DNA from: JAEZVV01 sp036652035
GTDB lineage: Bacteria; Pseudomonadota; Gammaproteobacteria; Burkholderiales; Burkholderiaceae_F
DNA length: 52,425 nt
Assembly (NCBI GenBank): GCA_036652035.1
Contig: JAVVWR010000015.1
Coordinates: 1 to 52,425 of the forward strand
Direction of reading: 5' to 3'
Below are positions 47,817 to 52,425 of the stretch, piece after piece. Position numbers and translations under genes: made by a program. A model generated the notes under the pieces. That model was given only the letters and a program-made list of their open reading frames with translations. It made no database searches and was not told where the DNA came from. Numbering within the stretch: position 1 is the first letter of the stretch; every line of letters starts with the position of its first letter.

Positions 47817-49334
47817 ATGAAAAAGATTCTTGCCATTCTCATGACGGCCGGCGCTCTGGCGCTGGGCAGTGCATCGGCATGGTCGCAGACCGCTCCCGAG
47901 GCCAAGCCTGCGGCCGTCGCCACCACCACCGAGACCGTGACCGAGAAAGTCACCGTTACCGAGACCGTCAAGGTCGAAGAGAAGAAGGAAGAGGCCAGGC
48001 CCGCTCCCGTTCCCAACAAGGGCGACGTGGCGTGGATGCTGACCTCGACCGCCCTGGTGCTGCTGATGAGCATCCCGGCGCTGGGTCTGTTCTACGGCGG
48101 CCTGGTCCGCAGCAAGAACATGCTGAGCGTGCTGATGCAGGTCTTCGTTACCTTCTCTCTGATCACAGTGCTGTGGTTCGTCTACGGCTACAGCCTCGCG
48201 TTCACCGAAGGCAATGCTTTCATCGGTGGCGTCTCGCGCCTGTTCATGAGCGGCATTGCCGATGTGGCCAAGGGCGAATTTGCGATGGCCGCCACCTTCA
48301 GCAAGGGCGTGGTGATTCCCGAACTGCTGTTCGCCAGCTTCCAGGCGACCTTTGCCGCGATCACCTGCGCGCTGCTGTTGGGCGCCCTGGTCGAACGCGT
48401 CAAGTTCTCGGCCCTGCTGCTCTTCATGGTGATCTGGTTCACCTTCAGCTACCTGCCGGTGGCGCACATGGTCTGGTTCTGGGCCGGTCCTGACGCCTAC
48501 GTCTCGGCCGATGTGGTCGACCCGCTCAACAGCACCGCCGGCCTGATCTGGCAGTGGGGCGCGCTCGACTTCGCGGGCGGCACGGTGGTTCACATCAACG
48601 CCGGTATCGCGGGTCTGGTCGGCGCCTACTTCCTTGGCAAGCGCATCGGTTACGGCCGCGAAGCCATGCCCCCGCACAGCCTGACGATGACCATGATCGG
48701 CGCCTCGCTGCTGTGGTTCGGCTGGTTCGGTTTCAACGCCGGTTCGGCGCTCGAAGCCAACAACAGCGCGATCCTGGCCTTTGCCAACACCTTCCTCGCC
48801 ACGGCTTGCGCGGTGATGACCTGGACCTTGGCCGAGTGGATGCACAAAGGCAAGCCGTCGATGCTGGGCGCGGCCTCCGGCGCGGTGGCCGGTCTGGTGG
48901 CGATCACCCCGGCGGCCGGCAACGTCGGCATCCCCGGCGCCTTCGTGATCGGCGGTCTGGCGGGCGTGATCTGCCTGTGGGGTGTGACTGGCCTCAAGCG
49001 CATGATCAAGGCCGACGACGCGCTCGACGTGTTCGGCATCCATGCTCTGGGCGGCATCGTCGGCGCGCTTCTGACCGGTGTGTTCGTTTCGCCGGCGCTG
49101 GGCGGCCCGGGCTTTGTCACCGACTGGGTCACCGCGGCCACGGGCTTCACCAGCATCGGCGAACAGGTGCTGGTCCAGGCCAAGGCGGTCGGCGTGACGG
49201 TGGTGTGGACTACGGTGGTGTCGGTGATCGGTTTCTGGATCGTCGACAAGGTGATCGGCCTGCGCGTCTCGGAAGAAGAAGAGCGCGAAGGTCTTGATAC
49301 CAGCTGCCACGGCGAATCGGCTTACAAGTACTGA
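47817..49334 (+). CDS. amtB: Ammonium channel AmtB
   Basis: A 505-residue ammonium channel with a cleavable signal peptide (residues 1-24) and an unusual linker (about 30-62) rich in Thr, Val, Glu and Lys (TTTETVTEKVTVTETVK, then EEKKEEA). Eleven membrane helices follow, with the conserved segments GLFYGGLVRSKN, the Asp of GALDFAGGTVVH with the first pore His, and the second pore His in FGIHALGG. A C-terminal tail (EEEEREGLDTSCHGE) ends in the region where GlnK binds. It is longer than E. coli AmtB (about 428 residues) mostly because of the linker. It is followed by two hairpins. Confidence 0.95.
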   Translation: MKKILAILMTAGALALGSASAWSQTAPEAKPAAVATTTETVTEKVTVTETVKVEEKKEEARPAPVPNKGDVAWMLTSTALVLLMSIPALGLFYGGLVRSKNMLSVLMQVFVTFSLITVLWFVYGYSLAFTEGNAFIGGVSRLFMSGIADVAKGEFAMAATFSKGVVIPELLFASFQATFAAITCALLLGALVERVKFSALLLFMVIWFTFSYLPVAHMVWFWAGPDAYVSADVVDPLNSTAGLIWQWGALDFAGGTVVHINAGIAGLVGAYFLGKRIGYGREAMPPHSLTMTMIGASLLWFGWFGFNAGSALEANNSAILAFANTFLATACAVMTWTLAEWMHKGKPSMLGAASGAVAGLVAITPAAGNVGIPGAFVIGGLAGVICLWGVTGLKRMIKADDALDVFGIHALGGIVGALLTGVFVSPALGGPGFVTDWVTAATGFTSIGEQVLVQAKAVGVTVVWTTVVSVIGFWIVDKVIGLRVSEEEEREGLDTSCHGESAYKY

Positions 49335-49342
49335 TCCATCTT

Positions 49343-49367
49343 CCGCCCCCGGTGCGGCCGGGGGCGG
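49343..49367 (+). terminator. Stem-loop after amtB
   Basis: A perfect 10-base stem (CCGCCCCCGG/CCGGGGGCGG) with loop TGCGG, eight bases after the amtB stop. There is no T-run, so it may act as an mRNA-stabilising end or a weak terminator. Confidence 0.55.
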
Positions 49368-49452
49368 TTCGAAACACAAGGATTCGGTGTTTCGTGTCAG
49401 CCAGTTTGTCCTGGCTCGTCGCTCCTCGCGGAGCATTGCCGGCGATCTTTTA

Positions 49453-49479
49453 CGGGCTCCTTGCGGAGCCCGTTTTTTT
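49453..49479 (+). terminator. Intrinsic terminator between amtB and gshA
   Basis: Stem CGGGCTCC/GGAGCCCG with loop TTGC, followed directly by seven T. This closes the nitrogen operon, so gshA must have its own promoter or be weakly read through. Confidence 0.85.
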
Positions 49480-49551
49480 GCGTCGCGCCTCGTTCGCTAA
49501 ACTGCTCGCTTGATTCTTTCGCCGGCCTTGCGCCGGCATCGAGAGCGACCT

Positions 49552-50859
49552 GTGCCGACATCCGTTCCCCTGCTGGCAGCCAATGCCGGTGCCCTCGTTG
49601 AGCTTGAGGCGCGCATCACCGGCGCCTTGCCCGAGATCGAGCGCTGGTTCCGTCTGCAGTGGCAGGATCACACGCCGCCGTTCTACGGTTCGGTCGACGT
49701 CCGCAACGCCGGCTTCAAGCTGGCGCCGGTCGATATGAATCTGTTCCCGGGGGGCTTCAACAACCTGTCCGAAGACCAGCTGCCGTGCGCGGTGCAAGCG
49801 GCGCAAAGCGCGATCGAGCACCTGTGCCCCGACGCCCGTCAGCTGCTCCTGATTCCCGAGCGCCACACCCGCAACCAGTTCTATCTGATGAACGTGGCGC
49901 GGCTCACCCGCATCCTGCGTCAGACCGGGGTGGTGGTGCGGCTGGGTTCGCTGTCGGACGAGATCACCGCGCCGACCACGCTGGATCTGCCCAATGGCGA
50001 GCAGCTCACGCTCGAGCCGCTGGTGCGCGCCAACAAGCGTTTGGGCGTAGCGGGCTTTGACCCCTGCGCGATTCTGCTCAACAACGATTTGTCCGCCGGC
50101 ATTCCCGACATCCTGCGCGGGCTTGATGACCAGATCCTGGTGCCGCCCCTGCAGGCCGGTTGGGCGGTGCGCAAGAAGAGCGTGCACTTTGCCGCCTACG
50201 ACGAAGTGGCGGCCGATTTCGCGCGTGTGGTGGGCATGGACCCCTGGCTGATCAATCCGTATTTCGCGCGCTGCGGCCAGATTGACTTCCACGAGCGGGT
50301 GGGCGAGGACTGCCTGGCGAGCAATGTCGACCGCCTGCTCAAGCAGATCGCCGCCAAGTACAAGGAATACGGCATCAGCGACCAGCCCTTCGTGGTGGTC
50401 AAGGCCGACGCCGGCACTTACGGCATGGGCGTGATGACGGTGAAGGACGCCTCCGAGGTGAAGAACCTCAACCGCAAGCAGCGCAACAAGATGGCGGTGG
50501 TCAAGGAAGGCCTGCAGGTCTCCGATGTGCTGATCCAGGAAGGCGTGCCGACGGTCGAGCATGTCGATGGCGGCGCCGCCGAGCCGGTGGTCTACATGAT
50601 GGACCGCTACGTGGTCGGCGGCTTCTACCGCGTTCACACCGGCCGTGGTGTCGATGAGAACCTCAACGCCCCCGGCATGCACTTCGCGCCGATGCCCTTT
50701 GCCGGCAGCTGCAACCTGCCCGAATGCGGCGCGCGCGAAGAGGCCGGTGCCAACCGCCTCTACGCCTTTGGCGTGGTGTCGCGCCTGGCGCTGCTGGCCG
50801 CTTCGCTCGAGCTTGAGCGCACGGTCGGTCTGGTCCAAGCGGAAGCGGCGGTGGCATGA
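49552..50859 (+). CDS. gshA: Glutamate-cysteine ligase, proteobacterial type
   Basis: A 435-residue enzyme for the first step of glutathione synthesis. It belongs to the type found in betaproteobacteria and Acidithiobacillus rather than the E. coli type: NAGFKLAPVDMNLFPGGFNNL, LLIPERHTRN and FVVVKADAGTYGMGVM are recognisable. I choose GTG 49552 (GAGAG six bases upstream) over TTG 49510, because the earlier codons add a non-homologous Arg-rich stretch. It overlaps gshB by four bases (ATGA). Confidence 0.92.
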   Translation: MPTSVPLLAANAGALVELEARITGALPEIERWFRLQWQDHTPPFYGSVDVRNAGFKLAPVDMNLFPGGFNNLSEDQLPCAVQAAQSAIEHLCPDARQLLLIPERHTRNQFYLMNVARLTRILRQTGVVVRLGSLSDEITAPTTLDLPNGEQLTLEPLVRANKRLGVAGFDPCAILLNNDLSAGIPDILRGLDDQILVPPLQAGWAVRKKSVHFAAYDEVAADFARVVGMDPWLINPYFARCGQIDFHERVGEDCLASNVDRLLKQIAAKYKEYGISDQPFVVVKADAGTYGMGVMTVKDASEVKNLNRKQRNKMAVVKEGLQVSDVLIQEGVPTVEHVDGGAAEPVVYMMDRYVVGGFYRVHTGRGVDENLNAPGMHFAPMPFAGSCNLPECGAREEAGANRLYAFGVVSRLALLAASLELERTVGLVQAEAAVA

Positions 50860-51806
50860 AGACGCTCGACCTGCTTTTCATCGTCGACCCCTTGGGCCAG
50901 CTCAAGCAATACAAGGACACGAGCGTGGCGATGATGCGCGAGGCGACTCGCCGCGGCCATCGCGTCTGGGCCTGCGAAGTGCCTGAGATCCGCTGGCAGG
51001 AAGGCGTCACCACCGCGCGCGTCCATCACCTTGAGGTGAGCGACGGCCACGACTGGTATTCGGTGCAGTCGGTCGAAGACCGGCCGCTCTCCGAGTTCGA
51101 CGCGGTGCTGATGCGCAAGGACCCACCCTTCGATGTCGAATACCTGGCCGTGACCTGGCTGCTTGAGCACGCCGAGCGCGAGGGCGCCCGTGTCTTCAAC
51201 AGCCCGCGCGCCTTGCGCGACATGAACGAGAAGTTCGCAATCACCGAGTTCGCCCAGTTCATCGCGCCGACCCTGGTGACGCGCGATATGGACGCGGTGC
51301 GCCGCTTCTATGCCGAGCAGGTCGACATCGTGGTCAAGCCGCTCGACGGCATGGGCGGCACCGGGGTGTTTCGTTTGCGCGCGGGCGATCCCAACCTCAA
51401 CTCGATTCTCGAAACCCTTAGCCACAACGGCGCGCGCAGCGTGATGGCGCAGCGCTATCTGCCGGCGATTGTCGATGGCGACAAGCGTGTCTTGCTGATC
51501 GGCGGTAAAGCGGTGCCGCACGCCTTGGCGCGGATTCCCAAGCCCGGCGAATCGCGCGGCAACCTGGCCGCCGGCGGCACCGCGCGCGCGCAGCTCTTGT
51601 CGGCAGCCGATCAGCGGATCGCCGATGCGCTGGGGTCGGTGCTGGCCGAGCGTGGCCTGTTGCTGGTGGGGTTGGATGTGATCGGCGAGAACCTCACCGA
51701 AGTCAACGTCACCAGCCCGACCGGCTTTGTCGAGATCACGACTCAGACCGGCTTCAACGTGGCGGGGATGTTCATCGATGCGCTTGAGGCGGCGGTGGCG
51801 GCGTAG
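50856..51806 (+). CDS. gshB: Glutathione synthetase
   Basis: A 316-residue ATP-grasp ligase that joins gamma-glutamylcysteine and glycine. It has the GshB N terminus (LLFIVDPLGQLKQYKDTS), the ATP-binding glycine-rich loop VKPLDGMGGTGVFR, and the family's C-terminal NVTSPTGFVEI. It is translationally coupled to gshA, giving both steps from one transcript, and is closed by a strong hairpin 26 bases after the stop. Confidence 0.96.
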   Translation: MKTLDLLFIVDPLGQLKQYKDTSVAMMREATRRGHRVWACEVPEIRWQEGVTTARVHHLEVSDGHDWYSVQSVEDRPLSEFDAVLMRKDPPFDVEYLAVTWLLEHAEREGARVFNSPRALRDMNEKFAITEFAQFIAPTLVTRDMDAVRRFYAEQVDIVVKPLDGMGGTGVFRLRAGDPNLNSILETLSHNGARSVMAQRYLPAIVDGDKRVLLIGGKAVPHALARIPKPGESRGNLAAGGTARAQLLSAADQRIADALGSVLAERGLLLVGLDVIGENLTEVNVTSPTGFVEITTQTGFNVAGMFIDALEAAVAA

Positions 51807-51832
51807 GCGCTCCGAACTTGTGCTGCTCAGTG

Positions 51833-51865
51833 GAGAAAAGGGTCGGCGGTGCCGGCCCTTTTCTC
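51833..51865 (+). terminator. Terminator hairpin after gshB
   Basis: A 15-pair stem (51833-51847 against 51851-51865, with one G-T wobble) and a GGT loop. The AAAA and TTTT tracts are inside the stem, so the structure can work in both directions. It marks the end of the gsh operon and of the high-GC block. Confidence 0.85.
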
Positions 51866-52129
51866 GTCTGTAACGCCCGCCGCAATAGTTCGTGCCGGTG
51901 ATGTTGGCGGTGCAGTGTGCTTCCGTGAGAGCGGTCGAAAATTCTCGGCACATCAGCGAGGAAGGCGCCGAGTGATTGCGCCGAACGTCTACTTCAGAGG
52001 TCTTGCCTGCCTTGGCGTGTCGATAATTTTTGCAAAAGTGATTTTGTGTCTTTTAAAAACAGACACTTACATCTGGCTCGAATATTGCTATTACCGATTC
52101 TCCATCCACGCAAGCGATCAGAGGTTGAT
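51866..52129. other. Gene-free transition to low-GC sequence
   Basis: About 260 bases. The first half keeps high GC; from roughly 52020 the base composition changes sharply to A+T-rich. A short inverted repeat (GTGTCT/AGACAC at 52046-52066) is present. A 135-codon frame across 51849-52256 has no protein-like character and overlaps the secreted protein; I do not call it. Confidence 0.5.
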
Positions 52130-52425
52130 ATGCAGCGCATTCTATATTTGGTTTATATATGCTTGCTTTTTGTTGGAGGTGTGGCGAAGGCGGATCCGAT
52201 TTTTTACAGAACCAATAGCGATCCAGGAACTGTTGATCCCACATTGTTTGCCGTAAATCCAGAGATTAAGTGTGATTTTGTTGTAAATCCAGGTTCGTGC
52301 TCTGCTTCAATCTATAGAAGTGTCAATATACTTTTTGGTCGAGTTTCTGATGTTGATATTCAGGTCACCTTTAAGTCGGGCATGGAGGGTCCTCCAAACT
52401 TTACCGAGGCGGCGTTTGCTCTAAT
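52130..52425 (+). CDS. Secreted protein of unknown function (N-terminal part, cut by window edge)
   Basis: An open frame of 98 codons running off the right edge. It begins with a signal peptide (MQRILYLVYICLLFVGGVAKA), with a predicted cut before DPIFY. The mature start is rich in Asn, Ser, Val and Phe, with two Cys (KCDF and GSCSAS) that could pair. GAGG precedes the ATG. No family is recognised from this fragment. Codons are A/T-ending (TAT, TTT, ATA, AGA), unlike every other gene here, consistent with recent acquisition. Confidence 0.65.
   Translation, partial: MQRILYLVYICLLFVGGVAKADPIFYRTNSDPGTVDPTLFAVNPEIKCDFVVNPGSCSASIYRSVNILFGRVSDVDIQVTFKSGMEGPPNFTEAAFAL

Noticed and set aside
51849..52256. 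A 135-codon plus-strand frame after gshB
   Set aside because: It starts inside the gshB terminator, has no ribosome site and overlaps the better-supported secreted protein in another frame.

Overview
The window is high-GC DNA whose gene content and order point to a betaproteobacterium, most like Rhodocyclales/Burkholderiales. Evidence for this is the topB-smg-dprA-LysM block diverging from def, the run fmt-rsmB-DUF4390-ntrY-response regulator-trkA-trkH, the 'proteobacterial' type of gshA next to gshB, and a TorF-like porin before glnK-amtB. The assignment is inferred from synteny and protein families, not from a search. No rRNA, tRNA, CRISPR array, insertion sequence or prophage was recognised.

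Layout. 1-9.8 kb: an asparaginase, a monohaem cytochrome c, DNA topoisomerase III, Smg, DprA and a LysM protein, then peptide deformylase and an alpha/beta hydrolase. 9.8-19.3 kb: one tightly packed plus-strand run covering start-tRNA formylation (fmt), 16S rRNA methylation (rsmB), a DUF4390 protein, an NtrY-like sensor kinase with a response regulator that lacks the AAA+ domain, TrkA/TrkH potassium uptake, and a 108-residue protein carrying the CxCC motif of CobW GTPases. 19.4-30.3 kb: a GMC oxidoreductase, a DoxX-like membrane protein, metH coupled to a SWIM-finger protein, a two-domain methylglyoxal synthase homologue, two small exported proteins, DUF1840, the tiny ribosomal protein bTHX, and a lipoprotein whose 5' end overlaps the bTHX terminator.

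30.4-45.3 kb: a complete Pel exopolysaccharide operon on the minus strand, in the order galE-pelA-pelB-pelC-pelD-pelE-pelF-pelG followed by comM, with most genes overlapping or touching. The leading epimerase has Cys305 where E. coli GalE has Tyr299. This is the change known to admit N-acetylated sugars, so the operon probably makes its own UDP-GalNAc for the GalNAc-rich Pel polymer. PelD keeps an RxxD c-di-GMP site.

45.4-52.4 kb: a membrane-anchored unknown protein, ubiK, then a nitrogen-controlled operon (TorF-like porin, glnK, amtB) with a perfect sigma-54 promoter and a palindromic NtrC site upstream, then gshA-gshB closed by a 15-bp hairpin. After that hairpin the composition falls to about 40% G+C and a secreted protein of unknown function runs off the edge, possibly the start of an acquired region.

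Two runs of exactly 100 N (21656-21755 and 28989-29088) are each flanked by identical 55-base copies. This is what a scaffolder leaves when it fails to merge two contigs that overlap by one k-mer. Probably no sequence is missing at either place, and the duplicated bases should be collapsed.
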